In this document: positions 1 through 12,700 of the stretch, in pieces
How the letters are laid out: the number at the start of each line of letters is the position of its first letter
Numbering within the stretch: the stretch's first letter is position 1
NCBI GenBank assembly: GCA_037389465.1
Contig: JAZARR010000221.1
Coordinates: 4,876,501-4,940,500 of the forward strand
Direction of reading: 5' to 3'
DNA: 64,000 nt
From: Baylisascaris procyonis
Lineage: Eukaryota > Nematoda > Chromadorea > Rhabditida > Ascarididae
Made by a program: the position numbers and the translations under genes
Notes under the pieces: model-generated
Seen by the model: only the letters and a program-made list of their open reading frames with translations
Databases searched by the model: none
Told to the model about the DNA's origin: nothing

Positions 1-89
1 GTTTTAGAATTGACCCGGAAATTTTTCGTTCAAATGTTTTCTACGTTTTTTCTTGACTTTTGTAATCATTGCTTATAAGGAAAGAGCAG

Positions 90-3000
90 AATAGCATGAG
101 CGACATGACATTTCCGCCGGAAAAGAGTTTTAGAATATTCGTGACATTATGCAAATATTGCACTCAGGGATTGGAGGCAGTATATCGATTTATGGAATCA
201 GTGGGTCGTTTCGGTGATTCGCCATTTCTTTGGACGTTATACGGAAGTGGTGAATTGCCGCAATGTTTTTGTCGATTATGTGCGGTATATGGTGGTGTTT
301 ATTGTTTAAAACAACCGATTGATGCATTAATATTGAAAGAAAACAGGTTAGCGATAATTTCCAAACGATTTCATATTACAGCATAGGTAGTGGAAAGAGG
401 TGAGAGATGTTTAGCAATACTTTAGCAAGCTGTTGAGCTATATCAGTACCTTACTAGAGTTCCTTAAGTCATTTTAATGTTAAGGGGCATTGGGGTTGGG
501 CTCCGTTGATTTGCAATTGCAAGCACGAATTATACAGTGATCAGCATCTAATATCAATATGTTTATATGATAAGATATTAAAGAAACTATTTTTTTTAAA
601 CTATTCAATCGATAATGTATACCAATAATCGATCAGTCGATAATTATATAGAATTAAGAAGTGGAGATACTTGTTTACTTTGGTGTCTGTTAGGTAGAAA
701 GTTTATTCGAATATCTGTGCTTGATTTGAGGATAATTGACAACTCTTGTAATAATTGTTTGACTGATACGGTATAGCAATTTCGCCTGAGGGCTTTTCTT
801 TTTGGCATTCATATATCTTTACCAATTCTTGAGATTTTCGTAGTATTTATTGAGTACATTTCTGCTTTAATTGATTGTTGAATACGATATAGGGAAGTAT
901 AAAATGCACATATTTTAGAATATGCAAGACGTAGATATTATACACTTTGATATAGTATTTCTTAATATCGCCGTTAAGATTGAGCATTGATTTCATCTAT
1001 AAAAAATTGCTTTAAAAGTGGATATATTTAGGGATATATATATTCTTTTATTAAAATGAGAGGGGATATATCCGATTTTTTAGGGTGATGGCAGTGTTAA
1101 CGAAAGGACAACGTATAACATGCAAATATGTTATTATGGATTCTTCATATCTTCCAAAACGATATTCGAATGACAAAGAAAGACGAAATATTTTACAAAG
1201 AGGAGTATTGCTCTCAAACCGATCCCTCTTGAATGACGCACAAAAAGAACATGTTCGATTTATATTTTTATTCACTTTTATTTTCTTGTTACTTTATTTT
1301 ATTTTATTTCCATTGCTTTATTTATTCTCGTCGAAGAAATATAAAGAATTTTTTATATTGGGTGATATATATGCGAAGTGAAAATAATAAAGTAATGTCA
1401 ATTTTGTTTACTTTTTTCTAAGAAAATGCAAAATTTTCATTAATATGCAAATTCTGCTTTTATTGAATATCTTTATAATTTTGCAGATTTCATTGTTGAA
1501 TTTAATGCGTTTGGATGCGGATGCTTCAGCACGTTTATTGGAGGTTGGATTTGAAGCGTGTGCTGCGCCTAGGGGTTATTGTATGTTTTCGTTTTATAAC
1601 TTTTATTTTTTTTAGTGTTCCTTTTTGGTATCTTATAATATGGTATACATATATTTCATTGACTGATTCACATAATTTTTGGGCTATAAGGTAGTATATG
1701 TGGGGTCGTCAAATGTATAAAAGTGAAGGTATAGTGATCGTTGCTGCAGTACTAGTGAGCGAGCAATATTCTATGAAAATTGCGTCTATTGTTTAGAAAG
1801 TAGCCGGAATATCAGTGATTGAGCTAGAGACCACCTAAATGAATTCTGATTAAAATATGCAAATTTTTTCTTAGTGCATGAATAGAACGAATTGAATTCT
1901 TCTTGAGCAACAGCTTAGTATTTGTGAATGATCCGTAAACTCATATGACGATAATTGAATATGCGTAGATGTTGTGCCGAATATATAGAATTTTGGGCGA
2001 GATTATTGCGAATGAAGTATTGTAATATTTTTTTTTTCATCGCCGATCATCTACATCGTTGCCAAATTAAGCTAAGAGTTTCTCGAAGTTATTGATATGC
2101 TCGGTTATTTCGTGTTGAAAGATACAAACCAGCTCATCATGATGCGATACAGATAATTCAGTACGTATCGTTTGAAGAGCTGCATTTATATCCTTTTTTT
2201 TTCCTGCAAAAATAGTGTCAGAATAGATGTGGGATACGGTGGTAGTTTTTTTTTAACCTACAGTAAAATCGAGTACCGTATAACCTTATGTGGAATTCCC
2301 GTTATAGAGTTTAGAGTGGGATGGATCTATTCGATATTTTCCCACTAAGTACTTCCTTACAAAAGAGATTTTTTGCGTCACTGTGGAACTTTATGAATAA
2401 AGATACCAAATCCGAATGCACTGGTACATAGGATGGATTCATTCAACGATAGTGATTTCTAATATATGTGGATTTGATTTTAGTTGTATCCCATATAACC
2501 GCTCATGGCAAAGGGGATGCATGTAAAACTTTGAAGCCGATTGTTTCACGATTATTCAAGGATGGATTAACGACATCTGATTCTGGTAATCCTTTTTTAT
2601 CACATTTTTTTTTCAAAATTCTATTGATCAATTTAGTCTTTAATAGGGAAAAGGAGATTACTTAACCCATTGATACAATTGGTTTGAGATTGTTTCGGGG
2701 TGGAAAATATTGAACTAATTGAAGTAATTGTTAAACACCTAAATTCGATCACTTTTTCCATGAAATTAAAACTTTTAACAACTGTTATAATCGCTACATG
2801 AATTATTATAGAATAATGAAGTTATAAATTTATTTATCTTTATTATTAAAATAATATTTTACAATGCGAAACTATTTCGGCAATTGATTTTCATGTTTTT
2901 ATCTATATTATACGATCACTTCTATCGACTTTATCGTTTCCACAATACATTTTTTTGTAAAGTAGATCTCCTAGTCCAAAATTGCTTAAAGTAGATGGTA

Positions 3001-4460
3001 GTGGATGCAATAGCATAATGAAGAATTCTGACACTGGCCATCTAATCATCGCCGGACGATTTGAACAACGGAACTTTCTGGATGATTGATTTGTTTAAAC
3101 TGTAATCCTTTGTTTTACTTATATAATAGTAGGTTTTAAAAATATGACCGCCGGAAGTTACTTGGATATATGCCTTCCTCTTCCCTTTCATCGGGGATTT
3201 TTTGCATCGTTCGATGATGTCTTGTTCCAGAGATTTTCATTTAGAGCATATTATGTCGGTGAAATAAAACTGACAATTTATTCTGAAGATTAATATGGTA
3301 TTAATTATTTTTTTTTTTAAATCATAGAGCTTTTTTTGTATAAAAACTTTGAAGCTTTTGAAAGAAAACTTTTTGTTGATTACCTAAGCGAATCCAATAA
3401 TTGCAGAGGATATTCGGCCACCATTGCTTTGGTCACTTTATTTCGATATTAACGAGCCGATATATAATGCAGAGAATATACCATCAAATTTACGTGTAGT
3501 GAGTGGAGTCGATGCGAATCTCGATTATGATGAAACTATCGCTAAGGTTATTGCTTTCATTTAGGTGTCATTCATACGAATATTTGAAGTTAATAACTCA
3601 GTTGCTGCAGGTTTATCTTATTTATTTATGAAAATACTTTCGAATAATGCTTATAGATCCTTATGGATCGATGAAATCTCAAGGGAATAATGTTGTCGTC
3701 GATACGTTTTCACTTAGGATGGAGGTGGGGGGTGGGGGTAGGCTAGTTTTTATTATTTATGCAATTGTTTTTCTGTTTATAGTAATACTATCCGTTCGAA
3801 ATTATTACCGAAATTAATTTAATGCTAGACGATGTGAAAATGAACAAATCCAATGCGGTGATTGTTTCTTTCATTGAGACGAAAATTCGATGATCGTTAA
3901 TGCTGTTTATTGATGTGAACCGATTTAATGGAGATTATTCTACCGCCGATAGGTGACAGCATAATAACGAGATATTTTTAATGAATGGAAGTGTAGAGTG
4001 GCGGATGGATTGGCAAAGAGGGTCTTGCCTAGAGTGGTCCAAAAGAAAGGTATTAGAGTGGGGAGCTTTTCTAAATTGAACTAAGGGATGGATAGGTAGT
4101 TGTCGTCGAAGAAGGGATCTAGTCGCCGATGGCAGATGTTGACTACAGAATCGGCTGATGATAATTTAAGGGAGCAAAAAACTTGTCGGGGATAGAATTT
4201 TCATGCACTATTCATAAGGATCCTTAGAAATAAGGATTTAAGAAAAACGCTTTTTTTCACTGCGAAGTAGTTCTTTTCAGACACGTGCGTTATTCGAAGA
4301 ACTTTGGTCAGATCGTGATTTTCTACCAAGATCGTTGAGTAAAGAGGACGATCAAGAAGAACAGCAGTTCGAAGAGCAGGAACAAGTGGAAAACAATGGG
4401 CAGAACGCCGAGGTACACGAAGAACATCCCGAAATAGCGACGGAAAATATGTCCTCTTAG
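90..4460 (+). CDS. rep-1: Rab escort protein (REP/CHM family), 3' part of gene
   Basis: REP presents newly made Rab GTPases to Rab geranylgeranyltransferase in the cytosol and delivers the lipidated Rab to membranes. The window opens inside the gene. Visible exons are 90-346, 1084-1252, 1487-1580, 2484-2585, 3407-3546 and 4281-4460. Phases agree at every junction and give the last 313 residues plus a TAG stop. Exon 1 carries the REP/GDI signature around GELPQCFCRLCAVYGG, preceded by a GRFGDSPFLWTLYG stretch like that of vertebrate REP. Later exons keep GQRITCKYVIMDSSYLP and LLWSLYFDI, which align in order with human CHM. The last exon encodes a Glu/Gln-rich acidic tail, also usual in the family. 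The donor after 1252 (GTTCGA) is weak, but the alignment supports it. The nearest 3' gene is 2.3 kb away on the same strand, so this is not a tight operon. Family assignment is very secure; exact exon ends are good but unproven. Confidence 0.93.
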
Positions 4461-4619
4461 ACCGAAACGATATTCTTGCCATTAGTTTTTTGCTTTAGGA
4501 TGTTCTTCCAAAATGCAGAAGTTCAATCAGCAGGAATGACGTCATTGATTTCGAAATCTCTTAACTTCTGTGATAAGACGATGATATTGGTGGAATTTCC
4601 GGGATATCGGACAAATTAT

Positions 4620-4625
4620 AATAAA
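4620..4625 (+). other. Candidate polyadenylation signal of the REP gene
   Basis: A canonical AATAAA lies 160 bases after the REP stop codon, on the sense strand. No cleavage site can be fixed from sequence alone, and AATAAA is frequent by chance in AT-rich DNA. Confidence 0.4.
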
Positions 4626-6757
4626 CATCGCAAAAAATCATTTTCACCAACAAAACATAGAGAAATGAAAGGTTTCGAGATGATAAGCTAAGGTAATTCG
4701 GGAATGTCTTTGGAATTTTGATATGCCGATCGGGACGATAAAATATCGAAATAAAAGAAAAGAGTGGAATTTGGAGTGAACAACCGTTGTAGGTGAATCC
4801 TGAAAACTTTCCTTTCCTTCATATTCAATGAACGGCTTCATTTTCCATTTCATAAAAGTGAGGAATGAGTGAGAAGGAAGCTAAATTGATTTTATTTCCT
4901 ATACTGCTTTTCCGCCTCCCTCAACTCTGTGGAATTGTACGGGATATATCTGGATATATCTGCCGGAATGAGATCATGGGTTATTTGTTGATCGTTTCAT
5001 GCCAAGTATCGAACCTTCCTTTACTTTTATAAAGTGTTCAACAATATCCGTTCTTCTTTTATTGATCCGTTTTGTTTGATGCTTATTTCATCTCTCTGGG
5101 TTTTCACTTGCTTCTCTTTGAAGATCGTTCTATGGTACGTTGCGATACGCATTTGTTAAGAGTATCGAAAATTTTTTGAATTTTATTTATTATTTCTAAA
5201 CTTACTCGACTCGTTTATGTTTAGATTGTTGCACCTGCATTATGTTGTAATATGTGCTCTACTATCTTGCGCTAAATTCCCGAGGGGTTATAAATTTCCT
5301 GCGAGTTTGGGAGATGATTTATTTGCAAAGAATTTTATTGAGAGAAGTGTTTTTCCCAACCACTTTAGGGGGGTACAGTGATAGGGATCAATGAAATGAG
5401 GCCATGAGGCACATATATATATATATGATTGCACAAACACGTATACGGATGGAAAAAGAATAAGGTGAGTTGCCTGTTCTGCCAAGAAAAATGCAGGAAA
5501 TTTTGGGAAATTCCATGCGGTGTTTTCTGCCCGAGTGGGCAGGAAATTCGCATCATTGTAACACATCAAGGCTGATGCATTACCTTCATACCATTGGCTC
5601 GATACCAAATATCGGATTTCAACGGATGGGTGGAATAACAATCAGCTCCTTATGGAATATATCACGTCAAAGGTCATTTATGCGACAATATCGGAGTGGG
5701 AGGTGGAATTTTTTATTGAAATAAAAAAAGGGGCTTTCTTCGATGGCTAATCTGACGCAAAAGATGAAAAAAAAAAAACAACATAGAAATAGATGATGAG
5801 ACGAAAATAAAGCGCCAAGCAAATGCGTACAACGAATAAACGTCAGCTTTGAATAAAATTGAAAATAAGATATAGAAGATATTTCGATGAAATTATTCGA
5901 AATAAAATTGAATAATATTTCCCATTTTATAATAATATGCTAAATTTCCCTCACAACAAATAATCATTTAGGGTTTTCGTTCATAATCGATTTGATTCCT
6001 ATAGATGAAAGTGATCGGCAAGCATATTGGCGTTTCTTTTTTTTGTTTTTCGATTTTTTAATAAACAAACTGAAGTCATTTCTTTACCACTTTATTTTTC
6101 TTGCTTTTCATCACATTCGTTTCATCGAATGGAAACGATATCTTTGCCATGGATAACGATCTTAAAAGGAGAGTTCATGCCACGGGAAACATTGGGTTCA
6201 TCACAGAGGATAAGGATTGGCCATCATGTAGAGACGTGAAGACACGTACTTTAGGGGATATGGGGATAGGGCTGCAGGTTTATGGGCACTTTTAAATCCG
6301 AATAGCATCTTAACACGAAAACAGATGATCGATTGTAATTGCGAAGTTTTCGCTCACTGCAATCAAATGTTCGTTTGCCTCCCGTGGTCAGAGATTTTGT
6401 TTATGAATCGAAAGGCATAAGGTCGTGGGATTCCTCTGAATCCTTTAGATTCAAGAGGGAGGGTATGGTTTCAACCGGGAAGCCTAGTATGCGCCCAAAT
6501 AGTGTTGGGTTTGTAAGATCGTTTGATATGACCTATTACAGGTGGATGGCTTCCCGTTATAGATTATGGCGTTGTTTCTATGCAGTTATGCTACCATTTT
6601 GTTTTTTTTTATTATTTTAAGTTTTGAATAATTGTGTTGTCGTCTCATGTATGTCCATGGGAATGAAGGGTTCTGTAGGCCTAGCTGTAATGTAGCCCCG
6701 TGATTGCGCTATGGATTCACCATGCGTTGATAACGAAAGTTAACGACTAGGGATTGT

Positions 6758-6777
6758 ATTTTTATAGGCAATAAACG
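6758..6777 (+). promoter_or_regulatory. Candidate spliced-leader trans-splice acceptor of the NADAR gene
   Basis: A T-rich run ending in AG at 6766-6767 is followed by only ten bases before the ATG at 6778. In the reading frame of that ATG a TAA stop sits two codons upstream, so translation must begin here. No upstream exon with a donor is apparent. This is the layout of a nematode trans-splice site; an ordinary 5' UTR intron is the alternative. Confidence 0.5.
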
Positions 6778-9700
6778 ATGGAGGACGGGAAAATTGTTTT
6801 GATTGGAAACGAAACCGATATCCTTCATTGTGGTTATAGTCATGCGTTACGCGATGGAGACAAAAGGTAAGCGTATTTAAATTGTACATCTGAGATATAT
6901 TAATGCGAGGCTATCGATCTTTACCCAAATAGGACATTGGATTTGCAAAAAAAAAGTTCGAGAATCCGATAAGGTTTAGCATTTTTGTTAAGGATATTGC
7001 TTATACTATCGCATTTTGTTGTAACATTTATCTATAATTCCTTTTATCCTTACGTTTATTACTTCCTAATCGCTTTGCGCCGTATCCAAGGAGTGGTGCG
7101 ATATGGGCACAGGTGTGATTGCAAGGATGATTTAGAAGAGCAAAGGAACATACTTAAGGGACTTCTCTCGTTGCCTGCATCGCTGAGAAGTGGTCAATAG
7201 TTTTTTAGAGGCGACAAAATAGGATGCTAATTGTTATTGCGAGATCGAGAGGAAGCATTGCAACTTACGAGAGGCGCAGCATTTTTCTTGATAAGGGGAG
7301 GGAGTCAACTTAGCCGTAGTCACATATCAATTTAAACCCTACTGACTAATATGCACTTGCAACGCGCAAGGTCACTGTATCGCAGATACTTCCATTCGTT
7401 GATACAGTAACGTCTCATTTATGAAGGTGAAGTGAAATTAACTAAATCGATAGACCATGTAAACTGATTAGGGCCCAGATAATAGCCTCGATGTCAAGTG
7501 GGACTTGACATGCTTCTGGATATTACCCGTGACGAGCTTGATCCAGATTCCCGAGCCAACATACAACGGTAACTTTATGTACCTGAACGTTGCCCATATC
7601 CCACTACAACATTTCTGATTTGACCACAGCAATCATCATGTACAATATTCAAATCACGGCAATCATCATCTAAATTTCTTGCTTGTGAAACGACCTTCAT
7701 GGATCTATCGTGATACTGTGATTCATAATTGGTGCATATAATATTGCATCTGTGTCATTAATATTAATGCTGTTGGCTTATGTCATCGTCGAATCATGAT
7801 TGTTACGTTATTTGTTGATCTATCGGTTGTTTTGGTGATTTTTCATCGATAATGCAAATTTATTGCACTAACGAGCTAAGAATGCTTCAAATAACCGAAG
7901 TTATGTAGGGATAGTCATTGTGGCTCAGCTTCACTCTGTACGGTCGGATCGGATCGAAGTGGACGTACTGATTGAAGGGGTGTTTATTTGCGTACATTAC
8001 GGTAGCAGAGCACAATATTGTTGGCAATTTGCGATTTGTTTCATCATTAAAAAGTTTTTTTTTTTCTTTTCAACATGGAAGTTTTATGTAAAGATATAAT
8101 GATAAAAATGCTTTCATTTCTTGAACTATGTTATGATCTTTGCTTTCAGTAAAAAAGGATAAATACTGTATATGAATATTTACTTATTAAGTGATCGTGA
8201 CCTATTTCGGAAGCATTTGCCAGGTGTTGTACCCTTTCCGTATGAAAGTCGAGGCTAAGGATGACTCTTTACTAGGAAGGAAGTTATACACAGAATTAAT
8301 GAAGGACGTTGAATAAGAATGGAGAATTGCGACTTAATCGAAAGGAATTATTGAATAGAAATATATCGGAATGGTTTTAGCTGTGATAAGTAGAGGAGAT
8401 TTAATGTAAAATTTTGCAACTTGATTGTTGGCATAACTTACAGATATGGCATTGAATGCACATTTAATTATAGGTATCCATCGGCGGATCATTATGCGCA
8501 TGCGATGATTTTAACACAGCTGGGTCTTGATGAGGCACTTATCCTTGAGCTGTTATGCACATCTAGTGCCGATGTCCCAATCAAGGTTTGTTTTAATATT
8601 AATATTAGTTCGTTTAATAATATTAGTTCGTTTTATTATGATCAACGAATATCTGAGAAGTCTTTGTAGCCACCAACTTAGAACTGCTGATTGGCACTTA
8701 GATTGTCGGGTAGAATTGGTGTCCCCTCGAAACTCCGAAGGTAGTTTGGTGATTTTCAAATAAAATTCAAGTCTTCTAATTATTGAGGATAGGCGTTATT
8801 GATAAGCATTTGTCTGCGTAATGTGCTTGCACTCTTCAAACGCAAATTGCAATGCAGATATATTTTGAATATTATGCTGCATCATAATCGTTGAATATTT
8901 CTTATAAGAAATCAGCGATATCCTCACTCATCTCTAATTTTTTGAATTGTCTGTTATTTGCTTTTAAAATCTTTGCTTTATTGAAACTCGAACAGACTAC
9001 GTCATTGTATTGATTGTTGTCGAGAAAACTTCGTTGAAGACTTCATGTCACCCGTTTTGTTGTGGTTCGATTGTTGAATACATCGATTGCAGATGTTTTT
9101 CAGAAATGGGAAAAATAGGTTTAATGTCTTTAAGGGCGATGACATTGTGGGATGCCTGAAAAGGAGGGAGATTCACCAGCTATATCCAGTCGGCTTATTC
9201 CTCCCTCCCACGTTTATGGGTAAAAATATCCTGGCATCAAGACCGGATAACCAAAAAACGTTTCTCTTCTTGGTAATAATCCGATACTTGATGGTTAATG
9301 CGCTTGCAATAGCATGGGTATCAGTAGATGTCTTTTGCTCCGTTTGTTGTTTCATTGATGAGAACGCTAACCTGTTGGCTCTTATGATGTTTCACATGAC
9401 TGACGGTTGTTAGTCCCTTTGGAATCTCTGGGCATATTTTTCAAAACATTTAATAGATTGTTTCCCATCTACTATTTGATGAGATTGGAATATATAGATC
9501 TTAGATCGATTCATACTGTGCCGATAAGGCTTTTCTACTAAGTTTGATTTAACTGCTTTCCGTCAAGTGAAATCGTATGCTCTCGAGTCTTTATTTTTTT
9601 TTTGCTAATGTTTTATTTTTACACATTCATTGCCTCAACGTTAATGTTGAGTTCAAATTTTATGACAATACATTTGTCGCCTTGTTTCTTGCATTCTTTC

Positions 9701-12700
9701 CACCCGCTACTTGACACTATTACGCTTCCCTTATCTTTGTCCGATGCGGCTGATCGAAATTCGCCTTCCCAGATTATATTGGATGATCCATGGAAGTTCG
9801 TAGGTTTCGGTAATCGGGACCAAATTTGTTATCTTCAAACCGAATTGATACCTATTTCCATCGAAGACTGAGAGTTCCCCAATAAAATTTTCTCTTAAAT
9901 CAGCATTGTACAAATCCTTCCGAGAGGCGGCCGCATTCTTCGACGGACTGCTTACATACCTCGAAGGTACATCGGGGATATGGTAAAGCAATTGAAGTTG
10001 TCGTAAAAGATAGAAGTAACCGCTGTGATATGTTGTAGGCTCGACAGTTGCTGAAAGAGAATATGCCAACAGGGCACGACATGAACTCGTTGGCTACTTA
10101 CCTTCAGACAAGTCGACAGTCATATACGATGCAAGGCCTCAGACTGCGTGTCGAACAGGATGCAGGTGATTCGCTTCTCCACTATTTTCATGTAGAAGTT
10201 ATTCGTGAAAGTGATCTCATAATGGTGGCATGAATATCCTTCTATCACTGAAAATGGCATTGTGATTTTACGGGTCTTGACCACATCAAATTTTGTGAAA
10301 CCTTAAATTTTTTTTAAATTTTTGTTTATGAGATCTTTATAAATTGCAGCATTCGAAAAGGCATTGATGGATACGAAGGATGCGTTATTGATAGTATGCG
10401 ATGCACGAGATAGTGAATTGGGCATTGGCATGGATGAGGATTCGTTCGTGGAGTGGATGGGCAAGGAGAAGGCCGACGCCGATATGTTGAGTCATTGGAT
10501 GCGCAATGAAAGGGTGCGACCGGCTGCACTAGGACATAACCAGCTTGGCTATTTCCTTATGTGGCTAAGGTTAGGTTTTATGATGAATGATACTGGAGCA
10601 CTGCTAAGTTGGTTAATCTGCAGAATGCGATACTAGGGGCGGCTGTTTACGTTTGCGGTCGAGTGGGTAACGGTGGTTGTTCTTCGGGTTTCCTCGTAGT
10701 TGGTTAATTCGCAGAATGCGGTACTAGGGGCGGCTGTTTACGTTTGCAGTCGGGTGGGTAACGGTGGTTGTTCTTCGGGTTTCCTCGTAGTTGGTTAATC
10801 TGCAGAATGCGGTACTAGGGGCGGCTGTTTACGTTTACAGTCGGGTGGGTAACGGTGGTTGTTCTTCGGGTTTCCTCGTAGTTGGTTAATCTGCAAAATG
10901 CGGTACTAGGGGCGGCTGTTTACGTTTGTGGTCGGGTGGGTAACGGTGATTGTTCTTCGGGTTTCCTCGTAGTTGGTTAATCTGCAGAATGCGGTACTAG
11001 GGGCGGCTGTTTACGTTTTCGATCGGGTGGGTAACGGTGGTTGTTCTTCGGGTTTCCTCGTAGTTGGTTAATCTGCAGAATGCGGTACTAGGGGCGGCTG
11101 TTTACATTTGCAGTCGGGTGGGTAACGGTGGTTGTTCTTCGGGTTTCCTCGTAGTTGGTTAATCTGCAAAATGCGGTATTAGGGGCGGCTGTTTACGTTT
11201 GCAGTCGGGTGGGTAACGGTGGTTGTTCTTCGGGTTTCCTCGTAGTTGGTTATTCTTCGGGTTTCCTCGTAGTTGGTTAATCTGCAGAATGCGGTACTAG
11301 GGGCGGCTGTTTACGTTTGCAGTCGGGTGGGTAACGGTGGTTGTTCTTCGGGTTTCCTCGTAGTTGGTTAATCTGCAGAATGCGGTACTAGGGGAGGCTG
11401 TTTACGTTTGCGCTCGAGCGGGGTAAGTGATTGTTCTCCGAGTTTCCTAGAAGTTGTTATACTTTACTTTCTTTTCTGTCATTCTTCATACACTGCCTGG
11501 GACTATGCGATGACTCCACAGAGTCTCGAAAGCTATTCTGATGAGTGTACTTTTATTTATGTAGGATGTAATTCAGGCAGCATCTTTTTGTTGTGCTAGA
11601 GATTGCCGTCTTTTTTTTAGGTACGAGGTGGCTGAGAAGAAACGAGCAAAGCTTTTGAGCACACAACCCGTTGAAGTGGATGGCATTTCGGTGGATCAAG
11701 ACGGTGCACCAGTCAAAATCACCGCCTCTGATCTTGTCATCTCATTGCAGGTCTCATCGTATCGTTTGTGCTTCTGAAGGTTCAAGGTCGATTTAGCTCG
11801 TGATTTAGCGGCATAAAGTTGTAATGGTTTTGTTATTATTGACTCTTTGGAATAATGGGTTTGTAGCCATTCAAGTCAGTTGGAAAGCTTTACGCAGTTA
11901 AAAAGAGTCAACTCGGTATAGAAGCGTTCATCATCGAATGGATGTGTTCTAATTGCGAATTGAGTGTGATAAATCAGGAACAAGAAATTGTGTGGTCGAT
12001 CCCTGGTTGTGTGCAGTATTACTAGTGCTTACGATTATTGCAAACCTATGCACTCTTCTTTCAATGATAGTTGGAATAGAAATTGTGAATGCCTTTTTAT
12101 CTGCTAAACGATTAAATCATTTTCTATGTTCTGAAATCACTGCCTGCATCATTTCGAACATTTTTATATGTCGTTATTTGATAATATTTAAGTTTTAATC
12201 AAACAGCCAAAATATTTCATCCGCTTTCGAATATTGTTTACTGATTGATTTCTCTTGGAAGGATTTTAAAGTGATTTTAATCCTATTTAGGGTATTTTTC
12301 GACCATTGAGCAACTATTTTGCTTTGCCATTTGATATGAAAGGCGAACGCTATCGTTCGGTTGAGCATTACGCCTATCAACGGCTATTCGAAGCCCTTCA
12401 TCTCGATGACAAATGTGTTGGTAGGTATATAAAACTTGATGATGTAACTTTTTCTTATGGGAATTTCAATTCATCTATGGGGATCAATTCGTACCCATCA
12501 GGGACTCTTAAATTATATGTTTTGGCGTCTATGGGGACCGTTATGAATATGTCAAGGCAATAACTGGAATATTGATGACGAATGTTGCTGCAACAATGCA
12601 CCAAAAATGTTGATATAAGATAGACCACCTATACCATTTGTGCTCAGGTGATGCAACAACTTTTTTATGTTGTTGATCAACTGCGATCGTTAGGAATCAT

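Larger units (their letters stand above)
4461..6777. other. Intergenic region between REP and the NADAR gene
   Basis: 2.3 kb between two genes on the plus strand. It should hold the REP 3' UTR and the promoter of the NADAR gene. Open frames of 60-117 codons occur on both strands around 5290-5720 and 6030-6620, but they overlap one another in several frames, lack recognisable domains and look like chance frames in a locally less AT-rich stretch. A small hairpin (CTGCCC-GAGT-GGGCAG) lies near 5525-5545. No RNA gene was seen. Confidence 0.6.

Noticed and set aside
5288..5724. Overlapping frames of 84 to 117 codons on both strands
   Set aside because: Several frames are open at once on opposite strands, none has a recognisable motif, and the region is intergenic by context.
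9087..9413. 108-codon frame in NADAR intron 2
   Set aside because: No domain, no in-phase splice sites, and the flanking exons join perfectly without it.
10609..11455. CRISPR-like array
   Set aside because: Units are contiguous 91-bp tandem copies without unique spacers, in an intron of a eukaryotic gene.
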